This document shows, one piece after another, positions 55,598-64,000 of a DNA stretch of 64,000 nt. The DNA is from Microbulbifer sediminum (GTDB taxonomy: Bacteria > Pseudomonadota > Gammaproteobacteria > Pseudomonadales > Cellvibrionaceae): NCBI RefSeq assembly GCF_021729035.1, contig NZ_JAJSAP010000001.1:434001-498000 (forward strand). Direction: 5' to 3'. Positions within the stretch are counted from its first letter, which is position 1. Each line of letters starts with the position of its first letter. Made by a program: the position numbers and the translations under genes. The notes under the pieces were generated by a model. It had not been told where the DNA came from, did no database searches, and worked only from the letters and a program-made list of their open reading frames with translations.

Positions 55598-57682
55598 ATG
55601 AAAAAACTGATTCTCTCCCTCGCCATTGCCGGCGCCGTGGCCGGCTGTTCGAAGCCAGAGGACACCACTGCCGGGCAGCAGAATGCCACTGACGGGGCAC
55701 AGGCTGTCGCCGGGCAGGCGAGCGCCCCGCAAGCCGAGCTCGGCTCCGGTATTGACCTGGACGCCATGAATACCCGGGTCCGCCCGCAGGATGATTTCTT
55801 TGCCTATGTTAACGGCGGCTGGATGGAGAAGACCGAAATCCCCGCCGACAAGTCCCGCTGGGGTACCTTCGACCAGCTGGCGGAACTGAGCACCGAGCGG
55901 GTCAAGGCACTGATCGAGGAGGCCGGCAAGCATGCCGAGACGCCCGAAGCCAAAAAGATCGGGGCCCTGTTTAACAGCTTCATGAATGAGGAGCGGGTTG
56001 AAGAGCTGGGTATGCAGGCCATTGCCGGCGAGCTGGCCAGGATCGATGCCATTGAAGACCGGGACCAGCTGACCCGCTACTTTGCCTACGCCGACAGCAT
56101 CGGCTACGACGCCCCATTCGGGGTGTTTATTAACCAGGACGTGAAGGATGTCGAATCCTACACCGCATACTTCTGGCAGTCCGGACTGGGTATGCCTGAC
56201 CGCGACTCCTACTTTGACGACAGCGAAAAGGGCCAGAAACTACAGCAGGCCTACCGGGATTACCTGGTCAAGGTGCAGCAGATTGCCGGCCTGGAGAACG
56301 CCGAGGCCCAGGCAGAGGCTATCTACCAGCTGGAAGAGAGCCTTGCCAAGCACCAGTGGACCCGTGTAGAAAACCGCGACCCGGACAAAACCTACAACAA
56401 GAAAACCCTCGCAGAGCTGGCCGAACTGATGCCCGCCATCAACTGGGAGGCCTACTTGCCCGAAGCCCGTCTGGATGCCCTCGACAGCGTGATCGTTGGC
56501 CAGCCCGACTACTTCGAGGCCGCCAACCAGGTTATCGCCGACACCGACCTGGCGACCTGGAAGCGCTACCTGAAGATCAAGCTGCTGACCGCCATGGCCC
56601 CATACATGCACGGCGAACTGGCGCAGGCCCGGTTCGATTTCTATGGCACCGCCGTACGCGGCGTGACGGAAATGGAGCCGCGCTGGAAGCGCGGGGTGCA
56701 GTTCGTGAATGGCTCCGCTGGCGAGCTGGTGGGTAAGCGCTATGTGGAAAAGCATTTCCCCCCGGAAGCGAAGGCGCGCATGCTGGAGCTGGTGGACAAC
56801 CTCAAGGCGGCCTATCGCGACTCCATCGAATCACTGGACTGGATGAGCGAGGAGACCAAGAAGCAGGCCCTGGACAAGCTGGCCAACTTCACCACCAAGA
56901 TCGGTTACCCGGACGAGTGGCGTGACTACAGTGCGCTCGAGGTCAGCGCTGATAACCTGGTAGGGAACGTGATCGCGGCCCGCGCTTTCGAAAACGCCTA
57001 CGAGCGCGGCAAGCTGGGCCAGCCCATTGACCGCGGTGAATGGCATATGAACCCGCAGCGGGTCAATGCCTACTACAACCCGCCGATGAACGAGATTGTG
57101 TTCCCGGCCGCGATCCTGCAGCCGCCATTCTTCAATATGGAGGCAGAGGACGCCGTTAACTATGGCGGCATCGGTGCGGTCATCGGCCACGAAATCGGCC
57201 ATGGTTTCGACGACAAGGGCAGCAAATACGATGGGCAGGGCTACCTGAATAACTGGTGGACCGACAGCGATCGCGCCAACTTTGAGCAGCTTACCGGCAA
57301 ACTGGTCGACCAGTACAACGCCTTCGAGCCGCTGGAGGGCGACCACATCAACGGTGAACTGACCCTCGGCGAGAATATCGGTGACCTGTCGGGCCTGGGT
57401 ATTGCCCACAAGGCTTACCAGATGTCACTGGAGGGCGAAGAGGCACCGGTGATCGATGGCTTTACCGGTGACCAGCGCCTGTTTATGGGCTGGGCCCAGG
57501 TGTGGCGCGGGAAGACCCGGGATGAGGCGCTGCGTAACCGCCTGAAGACCGACCCGCACTCTCCGAAGAAATACCGGGTGCTGGGTGTGCTGCCGAATAT
57601 TTCCGGGTTCTATGCCGCCTTTGACGTAAAAGAAGACGACAAGATGTACCTGCCGGAAGAGGACCGCGTCACCATCTGGTAA
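55598..57682 (+). CDS. M13 (neprilysin/PepO-type) metallopeptidase lipoprotein
   Basis: A 694-aa zinc peptidase that cuts peptides up to about 40 residues. The signal peptide ends in a lipobox (VAGC, Cys about 17), so it is a membrane lipoprotein, probably in the periplasm or on the outer membrane. The N-terminal domain has MNTRVRPQDDFFAYVNGGWM, typical for M13. The catalytic domain contains NAYYNPPMNEIVFPAAILQPPFF, the zinc motif HEIGH (about 531-535) and GENIGDLSGLGIAHKA with the third ligand Glu near 591. It ends VTIW, the usual CxxW/TIW terminus. Length matches the family. It has its own terminator downstream. Confidence 0.95.
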   Translation: MKKLILSLAIAGAVAGCSKPEDTTAGQQNATDGAQAVAGQASAPQAELGSGIDLDAMNTRVRPQDDFFAYVNGGWMEKTEIPADKSRWGTFDQLAELSTERVKALIEEAGKHAETPEAKKIGALFNSFMNEERVEELGMQAIAGELARIDAIEDRDQLTRYFAYADSIGYDAPFGVFINQDVKDVESYTAYFWQSGLGMPDRDSYFDDSEKGQKLQQAYRDYLVKVQQIAGLENAEAQAEAIYQLEESLAKHQWTRVENRDPDKTYNKKTLAELAELMPAINWEAYLPEARLDALDSVIVGQPDYFEAANQVIADTDLATWKRYLKIKLLTAMAPYMHGELAQARFDFYGTAVRGVTEMEPRWKRGVQFVNGSAGELVGKRYVEKHFPPEAKARMLELVDNLKAAYRDSIESLDWMSEETKKQALDKLANFTTKIGYPDEWRDYSALEVSADNLVGNVIAARAFENAYERGKLGQPIDRGEWHMNPQRVNAYYNPPMNEIVFPAAILQPPFFNMEAEDAVNYGGIGAVIGHEIGHGFDDKGSKYDGQGYLNNWWTDSDRANFEQLTGKLVDQYNAFEPLEGDHINGELTLGENIGDLSGLGIAHKAYQMSLEGEEAPVIDGFTGDQRLFMGWAQVWRGKTRDEALRNRLKTDPHSPKKYRVLGVLPNISGFYAAFDVKEDDKMYLPEEDRVTIW

Positions 57683-57703
57683 GTGCCGGCGAAACACCAC
57701 TCC

Positions 57704-57730
57704 AAAGCCCCGCACTGCGGGGCTTTTTTA
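57704..57730 (+). terminator. terminator after the M13 peptidase gene
   Basis: AAAGCCCCGC (57704-57713) and GCGGGGCTTT (57717-57726) form a 10-bp stem with an ACT loop and a T-run. Confidence 0.9.
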
Positions 57731-57976
57731 TTTTCCCCCGGGCGAGATACCCCACCCTATTGTCCTTCCTGCAACCGACAGCGCGTGATTCCTCTCTCCG
57801 GGTGCAGGGTGAAATTCGCGTGCTAATGTAAATGTTCAGTGGCGGCAGTCCATTGCCTCACCGGTGAAAGCGACAAATCATCCGCCGGTGTCCGCACAAT
57901 CCAGGCAATCGTAAACCGGGCTGCGCGCACCCGGCCGGAAACCAATAAGCCTGACGTTCCCCGGATGGAGCCCGAG

Positions 57977-58753
57977 ATGAAACTTTTCCAGACCCTGCTC
58001 GCCGCAATATTCCTGCTCCCATCTCTGTCTGCCGCCGGGCCGGCGGGAGAGCCGGAAGTGCTGGATAGGCCACAGGAGTGGCATCATATCGGCTGGGGCG
58101 ATTTCATGCTCCGGATCGGCGGCTCCTACATTCATCCCGATGACCGCTCCAGCCAACTCAAGTTCGCCGTATTGCAGTCATTCGACCTCTACCGCACCCG
58201 GTGGGAATTCGACAGCGAAACCACCTGGCATATTTCCGGCGCATGGCGCCCCATGGAACACTGGGGCATCGAGCTGATGTATATCGACGGGGCCGAATAC
58301 GATGTAAACCTCAGTAACTTCTACGTCTATCCCGGCAGGAACACCATTGACCTGGGCAAGTTCGAGGCGACCTCATCCAACGCCTTTGTCAACTGGTACC
58401 CGCTGGACGCTTCCTGCCAGGCCCGCCCTTACTTTGGCCTGGGCATCAACTATACCGACTATCACGATGACCGGCTTGATGGGGACTTTGCGGCTTACCT
58501 TGTCGATGCAGGGCTCGCCACGGGTCCCGCAGACCTCACCCTGGGGCATTCCTGGGGCCCCGCGGGCCAGATCGGCGTGGATTACACACCGGTCAGAGAC
58601 ATGCCGCTGCTTCTTAACTTTGCGTTGGTCTATTTCAAGTCGGATACCAACGCCAATATTCGCTACCGCACCCGACGCGGCAATGACCGCCTCTATTCAG
58701 ACTTCGACTACGACCCCTGGGTAGTCAATTTCGCAATCGGTTACAAGTTTTAG
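57977..58753 (+). CDS. OmpW-family outer-membrane protein
   Basis: A 258-aa small beta-barrel of the OmpW family, thought to admit small hydrophobic molecules. The ATG at 57977 is chosen because GGAG lies six bases upstream and a clear signal peptide follows (MKLFQTLLAAIFLLPSLSAA); the frame is open 138 bases further without features. Body: GDFMLRIGGSYIHPDD, LDASCQARPYFGLGINYTDY, GQIGVDYTPVRDMPLLLNFALVYF, ending PWVVNFAIGYKF with the terminal Phe of outer-membrane proteins. The next gene, also an outer-membrane protein, follows after 62 bases. Confidence 0.9.
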   Translation: MKLFQTLLAAIFLLPSLSAAGPAGEPEVLDRPQEWHHIGWGDFMLRIGGSYIHPDDRSSQLKFAVLQSFDLYRTRWEFDSETTWHISGAWRPMEHWGIELMYIDGAEYDVNLSNFYVYPGRNTIDLGKFEATSSNAFVNWYPLDASCQARPYFGLGINYTDYHDDRLDGDFAAYLVDAGLATGPADLTLGHSWGPAGQIGVDYTPVRDMPLLLNFALVYFKSDTNANIRYRTRRGNDRLYSDFDYDPWVVNFAIGYKF

Positions 58754-58815
58754 CAATCACCGGGACCGGCGCGCAAGCCGGTGGCCACAGACTCCGGATA
58801 ACGACAGGTATATCG

Positions 58816-61191
58816 GTGATCGAGCACATTGAGCCGGCACAAGGCAAACGTAAAGACAAAAAAATCACCCGTGCCCGGGGCTTCCTGGGCTACCCGCTGC
58901 TGGCCCTGGGCCTGCTCACCGCAGCATCGGGCAGCTGGGCGACCTGCAGCCCGGACAATATCGGTACCGCAGGTAATGACCTGATCACCTGTGATGAAGA
59001 CAACGATGCGGACGGAGCTGATGTGTCCTCACTCCAGGGTGACGACACCCTGGAGCTACTCGGCGGCACAATCAATGTCGTGGATGCCGGCGAGGGGGAC
59101 GATCAGGTCAATATCCTGGGGGCAGATATCGAAGGCGGTGTCTTCACCGGTGACGGTCGCGATACCGTCATCCTCAACAGCCGCGAATCCGTGGTAGGGG
59201 ACTTCTTCAACGGAAGCGGCATCGACACAGGAGCGGGCGATGACACCGTCGAGATCCTGGACGGTCTCGCGCTGCAAGTGAATACCGGCACAGGTGACGA
59301 CTATATCCTGCTCGATGGTGGCCTGGTATACGAATTTATCGACGCCGGTGCCGGCGATGATTTTTTTTACTGGGATGAAGGTGTCATTTTCGAGTTTCGC
59401 GGCGGCACCGGTTCCGATACGGTAGAAATAGATGCCTATGCCTACGAGGGCGATGCGGTGCTGGATGGTGGTGACGATCACAGTCCCGACGATGGCGATA
59501 TCGACTTTCTGTTGTTCAAGCTCGATCACACGATCGATGGCAGCCTGTTGCGGAACTGGGAACGCATTGGTGTACAGGGCAGCTCAAAAATAATTTTTGT
59601 CGGTGGCCTGGAGGTGGGGGGCGGCTTTGTGGATGGCAACCATCTCGGGCTCGATGTGTTCTGGGGCGGGCTGGTGGAGTTCGACCCCGCCGAATTCACC
59701 CTGATTGGCAATATCGCCAATGCCGGCACCGTGAACCTGCAAAATAACCGTTTCGATACCGTCTCGGTGGTGCGCAACAGCGGCGGACACTACGGGAGCT
59801 TTATCGGTCGCAATGGCCGCTTGTGGCTGGACGCACAGCTGAATACCGACTCTTCCCCGGCTGACGTGCTGCGAATAGAGAATGCCCTGACTGGACGCAC
59901 TACGCTGCGAATAAAAAACCTCGGGGGGCTCGGCGCGTTAACGACTGGTGACGGCATCCGCATCGTCGAGATCGGCGGCGACTCCCCCGGGGATGCACTG
60001 GTCCTTGATGGCGACTACGTGAGTCTGGACGGCTACCCGGCGGTGATAGCCGGCGCCTACGGTTATACCCTGCACCACAATGCATTATCAGATCCCCAGG
60101 ACGGCAACTGGTACCTGCGGTCATCGCTGGAGTTTCCGCGTGGGAACTCGATTGAACAAAGATCGCGCTGGCAGCCAGGCGCAGTGGTCTACGAATCCTA
60201 TGCCCAGGTTCTGCGTTCGCTGAACCAGGCACCTACCCTGCGCCAGCGGCTGGGCAACCGCTTCTGGATGGGCAGCAGTTACTGGGATATCGGCTCCTTT
60301 GACTACGTCGACTCCCGCGAGCGTACCATCGACGGCGGTGGCCCATGGATTCGCGCGGAGACCCGCTATATCGAAGAGGCCCCAGACCTCACCACCACAT
60401 CCAGCCAGTGGGAGCAGGATCGCTGGCTGGTCCAGCTGGGATTGGATGTTCCCCTCCACTACGACATCTACGGCCGCGCCCCCATCGCCGGGATTGCCCT
60501 GCATTACGGCGAGGCCGACACCGACATCACGTCTTTCTTTGGCCATGGGACTATTGATACCGAGCAGTTCGGTGTTACGGGTACCTTTACCTGGTATGGC
60601 ACCGACGGCACCTACGCCGACTCGCAGGTTTACCTCAACTGGTTCCAGTCCGACCTGCGTGCCGGGGGGTTGCGACGGCTGCCCGAAGACCGTGATGCAT
60701 TCGGCTACGGGTTCTCGGTGGAGGCCGGGCGAAGTTTCAAGCTTTGCAACCACTATTCCGTCACTCCCCAGCTGCAGCTGAATTACAGCAACGAGGATGC
60801 CGACGACTTTCGCGATGTCTACGATGTGCATGTCACCGATGTGGACAACGGTGGTTTGAGTCTCCGTCTCGGGGCAGCCTTTGAAGAGCGGGTATCAAGA
60901 CGCAAGGCTGGGACCAACATGTTTGGTAACCGGGAGCTGGAGAGATACAGCCTCTATTTCACCCCCAGCATTATCTACAACGCTGGCGATGAGAGCGGGG
61001 TGACTGTCTCGGAAACCTTGCTGGAGCAGGAACCGGATGACTGGTTTGGGACTGTCGCCTTGGGCGCCTCATACGAGGAGTGCGGTGATCACTGTTCCGT
61101 CTACGGCGAGCTCAACCTGTCCAGCAGCCTGGAACAATTCGGCGACAGTGTCAGTGCAGCGGTGATCTTCGGCCTGCGCCTGAAGTGGTAG
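58816..61191 (+). CDS. autotransporter with GDD-repeat passenger
   Basis: A 791-aa surface protein. The N-terminus is long (GTG start at 58816; basic KRKDKKITRARG, then a hydrophobic stretch ending near residue 43), as in many autotransporters. The passenger (about 44-470) holds repeats like GEGDDQVNIL, GDGRDTVIL, GAGDDTVEIL, GTGDDYILL and GAGDDFFYW, an acidic calcium-binding or beta-roll-like pattern. The last 300 residues form a beta-barrel translocator that ends VIFGLRLKW with an aromatic terminus. RTX toxins need type I secretion; a barrel instead indicates type V. No protease motif is seen. Confidence 0.85.
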   Translation: MIEHIEPAQGKRKDKKITRARGFLGYPLLALGLLTAASGSWATCSPDNIGTAGNDLITCDEDNDADGADVSSLQGDDTLELLGGTINVVDAGEGDDQVNILGADIEGGVFTGDGRDTVILNSRESVVGDFFNGSGIDTGAGDDTVEILDGLALQVNTGTGDDYILLDGGLVYEFIDAGAGDDFFYWDEGVIFEFRGGTGSDTVEIDAYAYEGDAVLDGGDDHSPDDGDIDFLLFKLDHTIDGSLLRNWERIGVQGSSKIIFVGGLEVGGGFVDGNHLGLDVFWGGLVEFDPAEFTLIGNIANAGTVNLQNNRFDTVSVVRNSGGHYGSFIGRNGRLWLDAQLNTDSSPADVLRIENALTGRTTLRIKNLGGLGALTTGDGIRIVEIGGDSPGDALVLDGDYVSLDGYPAVIAGAYGYTLHHNALSDPQDGNWYLRSSLEFPRGNSIEQRSRWQPGAVVYESYAQVLRSLNQAPTLRQRLGNRFWMGSSYWDIGSFDYVDSRERTIDGGGPWIRAETRYIEEAPDLTTTSSQWEQDRWLVQLGLDVPLHYDIYGRAPIAGIALHYGEADTDITSFFGHGTIDTEQFGVTGTFTWYGTDGTYADSQVYLNWFQSDLRAGGLRRLPEDRDAFGYGFSVEAGRSFKLCNHYSVTPQLQLNYSNEDADDFRDVYDVHVTDVDNGGLSLRLGAAFEERVSRRKAGTNMFGNRELERYSLYFTPSIIYNAGDESGVTVSETLLEQEPDDWFGTVALGASYEECGDHCSVYGELNLSSSLEQFGDSVSAAVIFGLRLKW

Positions 61192-61203
61192 CCCGGGGGC
61201 ATC

Positions 61204-62475
61204 GTGGAGACCGCGGGCCAGCCGGTTTCGCCCTATAACCGGCGCCGGATATGGAGCTGGGCCTTTTACGACTGGGCAAATTCCGCTTTTGCCACCGTCG
61301 TCCTCGCAGGTTTCTTCCCACTGCTGTACCAGGACTTCTGGAATATCGGCGTTTCGGCGGAAACCGCCAACCTGCGCCTGGGGTGGACCAACGCCGCAGC
61401 GTCTCTGGTCATCGCTGTCAGCGCCCCATTCCTGGGAGCGTTGGCGGATCGCGCAGGCGCGCACAAGCGCCTGTTGTGCCTGTTTGCCCTGTGCGGTGTA
61501 CTGGGCACGGCGCTGCTCGCCCGCGTGCCCGGTGGCGACTGGCTGGCCGCATCGCTGCTGTTTGTGTGCGCCACTGTCGGCTTTCTCGGCGGCAACCTCC
61601 TGTACGACGCCCTGTTGGTGCATGTGGCACCGCCATCGCGGTGGCACGCGGTATCCGGGCTGGGGTTCGGGCTCGGCTACCTGGGGGGCGGCCTGCTCTA
61701 TCTGGGCTGTGTTGTGGCAGCATTGCAGCCACAGCTGTTCGGCTTCACTGACAGCACTACCGCGGCGCTGGCCGCATTTATTGTGACCGCGCTCTGGTGG
61801 GCACTGTTTTCTCTGCCACTGCTGATGTGGGTTCCGGAACCTGAACCAGTGGCGAGCGGTAACCAGCCGGCCTGGCGCCAGGCCATCGCCCAGCTGCGGG
61901 CCACACTGCGTATGCTGCCGCATTACCGGCCGGTGGCCACCTTCCTGCTGGCCTACTGGCTGTACATCGACGGGGTCGGCACAGTCATCAGGATGGCAGT
62001 GGCCTACGGACGAGGCCTGGGATTTGAGCGCTCTCACCTTATCCTGGCGCTGCTGCTGGTGCAGTTCGTGGGGTTCCCGGCCGCCGTGGCCTTCGGCTAC
62101 CTGGGGGCGCGCATTGGTGCCCGGCGCGGGATCTATATCGGTCTCGGGGTCTATACCATCGTCTGTACCTGGGGAGCCTTTATCCGATACCCATGGGAGT
62201 TCTTCGCCATCGCCGTCCTGATCGGACTGGTCCAGGGCGGTGTGCAGGCACTGAGTCGCTCGCTGTACGCACAGCTGATCCCGGTGGAAAAGAGCGGGCA
62301 GTTCTTTGGTTTCTACAACCTGATGGGCAAGTTCGCGGCCCTGGCAGGACCGCCCCTGTTCGGCCTGTTCGGGGCCTGGTTCGGGGATGTGCGTTACTCG
62401 ATGCTGGCGCTGGTCGTACTTTTTGTCGCCGGCGGGCTGCTGCTGGCGCGCGTGCCGGACGGGTCGCACCCGTGA
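61204..62475 (+). CDS. UMF1-type MFS transporter
   Basis: A 423-aa inner-membrane transporter with 12 hydrophobic segments. IWSWAFYDWANSAFATVVLAGFFPLLY near the start is the hallmark of the UMF1 family, related to yeast vacuolar Atg22 effluxers. GALADRAGAHKR is the MFS motif between TM2 and TM3. QALSRSLYAQLIPVEKSGQFFGFYNLMGKFAALAGP in the C-terminal half is also typical. Probably exports amino acids or similar solutes. The GTG at 61204 follows the autotransporter stop by 12 bases, so the two may be one transcript. Confidence 0.9.
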   Translation: METAGQPVSPYNRRRIWSWAFYDWANSAFATVVLAGFFPLLYQDFWNIGVSAETANLRLGWTNAAASLVIAVSAPFLGALADRAGAHKRLLCLFALCGVLGTALLARVPGGDWLAASLLFVCATVGFLGGNLLYDALLVHVAPPSRWHAVSGLGFGLGYLGGGLLYLGCVVAALQPQLFGFTDSTTAALAAFIVTALWWALFSLPLLMWVPEPEPVASGNQPAWRQAIAQLRATLRMLPHYRPVATFLLAYWLYIDGVGTVIRMAVAYGRGLGFERSHLILALLLVQFVGFPAAVAFGYLGARIGARRGIYIGLGVYTIVCTWGAFIRYPWEFFAIAVLIGLVQGGVQALSRSLYAQLIPVEKSGQFFGFYNLMGKFAALAGPPLFGLFGAWFGDVRYSMLALVVLFVAGGLLLARVPDGSHP

Positions 62476-62541
62476 CACCCGGGACGGCGCTGCCTATCAT
62501 GGCGCCCTTGCCCCCTGCGGATCAACACAGCGGTACACAGC

Positions 62542-63870
62542 ATGAAGAGACGGCGCCAGCGCCTGCCGGCCGGCACCCCTACGGTCGAAATCGAACGGCT
62601 CAGCCACGAGGTGCGCGGAATCGGCCGCGTAAGGGGAAAAACCGTATTTGTCGATAACGCCCTGCCGGGGGAAACGGTGCGGATCGGCTACACCGCCAGC
62701 CGCTCGAAGTTCGACGAAGGTGTCGCGCGGGAAGTTATCGAGGTATCCCCGGATCGCTGCGTCCCACGCTGTGCTCATTTTGATGCCTGCGGGGGCTGCG
62801 CCCTGCAGCATATGCAGGCACCGGCCCAGATCGCTGCCAAGCAACAGATACTACTGGACCAGTTGCAACGCTTCGCGGGCATTATTGTGCCCGAAATACT
62901 GCCGCCACTGGTGGCGGCCCCCTACGGCTACCGGCGCAAGGCGCGACTGGGTATCCGGGCCTCGCGTAGCCGTGGCGTTGTGCTGGGGTTCCGCGAAAAA
63001 CGCTCCAACCAGCTTACCCCTATCAGCGAGTGCCCGATCATGCCGGACGACTTTACCCGGCACCTGCCCGCACTAACACAGCTGATCGGCCACTGTGAAA
63101 GCCGTGCCGGCTTTTCGCACCTGGAAGTTGCCATCGGGGAAGACGCCAGTGCCATGGTCCTGCGCCACCAGCACCCCCTGCCCGAGGCAGACCTGCAACA
63201 GTGGCTGGCATTCGCACAACGGGCAGGCATCCACCTTTACCTGCAGCCGGGTGATACCGACAGCGTCCACCGGCTCTGGCCGGGTACCGGGGCAGAACGC
63301 CTCCACTACCGGCTGCCCGAATTTGACCTGCAGCTGGGGTTCCACCCGCTGGATTTTATCCAGGTGAATTTCGCCATCAACCGGCAGATGGTTGAACGTG
63401 CTGTGGAATTACTGGATATCCAGCCCGGTGAGCGGGTGCTCGACCTGTTCTGCGGGCTGGGGAATTTCACGCTGCCGTTGGCGCGCCGGGCGACAGCGGT
63501 GGTGGGCGTGGAAGGTGAGGCGGCACTGTTGGTCCGCGGTCGGGAAAACGCCGCCGCAAACGGCCTGGACAATGTCACCTTTCACGCCGCCGACCTGACC
63601 AGGGATATCAGTGCAAAACCCTGGGCCAGGGCCGGCTTCGACAAGGTTCTGATCGATCCGCCGCGCACGGGGGCCATCGAGGTGGTGCGGGAGCTGGCGC
63701 GCTTCCAGGCCAGCAGGATCGTTTACGTTTCGTGCAATCCGGCCACACTCGCCCGCGACGCCGCAGAGCTGGAGAAGCTTGGCTACCGCCTGCAACGGGC
63801 CGGTGTGATGGACATGTTCCCCCAGACCACGCACGTCGAGTCCATGGCCATGTTCGAGCGAGAAAAGTAG
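62542..63870 (+). CDS. rlmD: 23S rRNA (uracil(1939)-C(5))-methyltransferase RlmD
   Basis: RlmD methylates U1939 of 23S rRNA with SAM. The 442-aa product has an N-terminal TRAM domain (about 10-68, with VEIERLSHEVRGIGRV), the iron-sulphur Cys set CAHFDACGGC (C-x5-C-x2-C) plus a later Cys in ISECPIM, then the catalytic Rossmann domain with VLDLFCGLGNFTLPLA, KVLIDPPRTGA and YVSCNPATLARD, in which SCNP carries the catalytic Cys. The C-terminus DMFPQTTHVESMAMFER is standard. Start at 62542 gives MKRRRQRL; Shine-Dalgarno is weak. Confidence 0.97.
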   Translation: MKRRRQRLPAGTPTVEIERLSHEVRGIGRVRGKTVFVDNALPGETVRIGYTASRSKFDEGVAREVIEVSPDRCVPRCAHFDACGGCALQHMQAPAQIAAKQQILLDQLQRFAGIIVPEILPPLVAAPYGYRRKARLGIRASRSRGVVLGFREKRSNQLTPISECPIMPDDFTRHLPALTQLIGHCESRAGFSHLEVAIGEDASAMVLRHQHPLPEADLQQWLAFAQRAGIHLYLQPGDTDSVHRLWPGTGAERLHYRLPEFDLQLGFHPLDFIQVNFAINRQMVERAVELLDIQPGERVLDLFCGLGNFTLPLARRATAVVGVEGEAALLVRGRENAAANGLDNVTFHAADLTRDISAKPWARAGFDKVLIDPPRTGAIEVVRELARFQASRIVYVSCNPATLARDAAELEKLGYRLQRAGVMDMFPQTTHVESMAMFEREK

Positions 63871-63874
63871 CGTT

Positions 63875-64000
63875 TCAGCCCGATCGGGCGATGGTCTCCA
63901 CCGCTTTCCTGTAAAGGGATTTCCTGGGCTGCGCGAAGACCCGCCGAAGCATAGGCTCAAAGAATTCCAGCGGCAGGGTCTCACCGTCCCGGTCGAATGC
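63875..64000 (-). CDS. 3' end of an unidentified gene (cut by window edge)
   Basis: The last 41 codons of a minus-strand frame: AFDRDGETLPLEFFEPMLRRV and then FAQPRKSLYRKAVETIARSG, with the stop at 63877-63875. It is convergent with rlmD, 4 bases from that stop. The amphipathic, basic C-terminus is protein-like but too short to name; the frame is open to the window edge. Confidence 0.5.
   Translation of the reverse strand, partial: AFDRDGETLPLEFFEPMLRRVFAQPRKSLYRKAVETIARSG

Noticed and set aside
61069-62478. A 469-codon minus-strand frame opposite the MFS transporter gene
   Set aside because: Shadow of the UMF1 gene; Gln/His/Arg-rich translation without protein features.

Overview
The window looks like chromosomal DNA of a free-living, probably marine, GC-rich gammaproteobacterium. 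The evidence is the gene order recN–fur–bamE–rnfH–ratA–smpB–ssrA, the carAB and grpE-dnaK-dnaJ operons, a Pseudomonas-like Fur and a tmRNA tag reading ANDDNYGAQLAA. A Cellvibrionales/Microbulbifer-like host is my inference from gene order and protein style; no database was consulted.

Region 1 (about 0.45-23.1 kb) is mostly core genome. A solitary curlin-repeat protein is followed on the minus strand by greA, carB, carA, a YfiR-like protein, a RimB-RimK fusion and dapB. A DksA-type zinc-finger protein and an LTxxQ-like lipoprotein follow on the plus strand. The heat-shock operon grpE-dnaK-dnaJ has a near-consensus sigma-32 promoter before grpE and a weaker candidate before dnaK. The divergent recN has a textbook LexA box. 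Next come a PlsC-like acyltransferase, fur, bamE, rnfH, ratA, and smpB flanked by two NSS-family sodium symporters.

Region 2 (23.2-30.84 kb) is ssrA (tmRNA) and an island of about 7.2 kb inserted at its 3' end. The island is bounded by a 26-bp direct repeat (one mismatch) of the ssrA 3' end. It carries a P4-type tyrosine integrase, an AlpA regulator, a tightly overlapped run of small genes ending in a replication-initiator-like protein, and four iteron-like repeats spaced in about 22-bp steps. Its AT-rich right half carries cargo: a 57-aa protein with internal repeats, an AbiJ/HEPN-like protein, and a zinc-ribbon protein with a nucleoside 2-deoxyribosyltransferase-like domain. This cargo is the best candidate here for an undescribed (anti-phage) system. 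The probable original ssrA terminator now lies beyond attR.

Region 3 (30.84-37 kb) looks like older scar tissue from the same integration hotspot. It holds three tandem repeats of about 142 bp, a secreted metallophosphoesterase, another 16-bp piece of the ssrA 3' end, a CspA-type protein, a tailless RNase R, and directly downstream a decayed ssrA-like sequence that has lost the tag frame.

Region 4 (37-64 kb) is a mixed metabolic and envelope region. It contains DUF3050 and SDR proteins, a Cys-rich secreted protein, a YbjQ protein, an enoyl-CoA hydratase, tryptophan 2,3-dioxygenase, an orphan ExbD, methylglyoxal synthase, a thioredoxin-fold membrane protein and an AlgP/H1-like protein with AT-hooks. 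It continues with an RND efflux pair plus a P-loop kinase, a cNMP-binding protein, a chalcone-isomerase-like/TonB-C fusion, an M13 peptidase lipoprotein, an OmpW porin, an autotransporter with GDD repeats, a UMF1-type MFS transporter, rlmD, and the 3' end of one more gene at the right edge.
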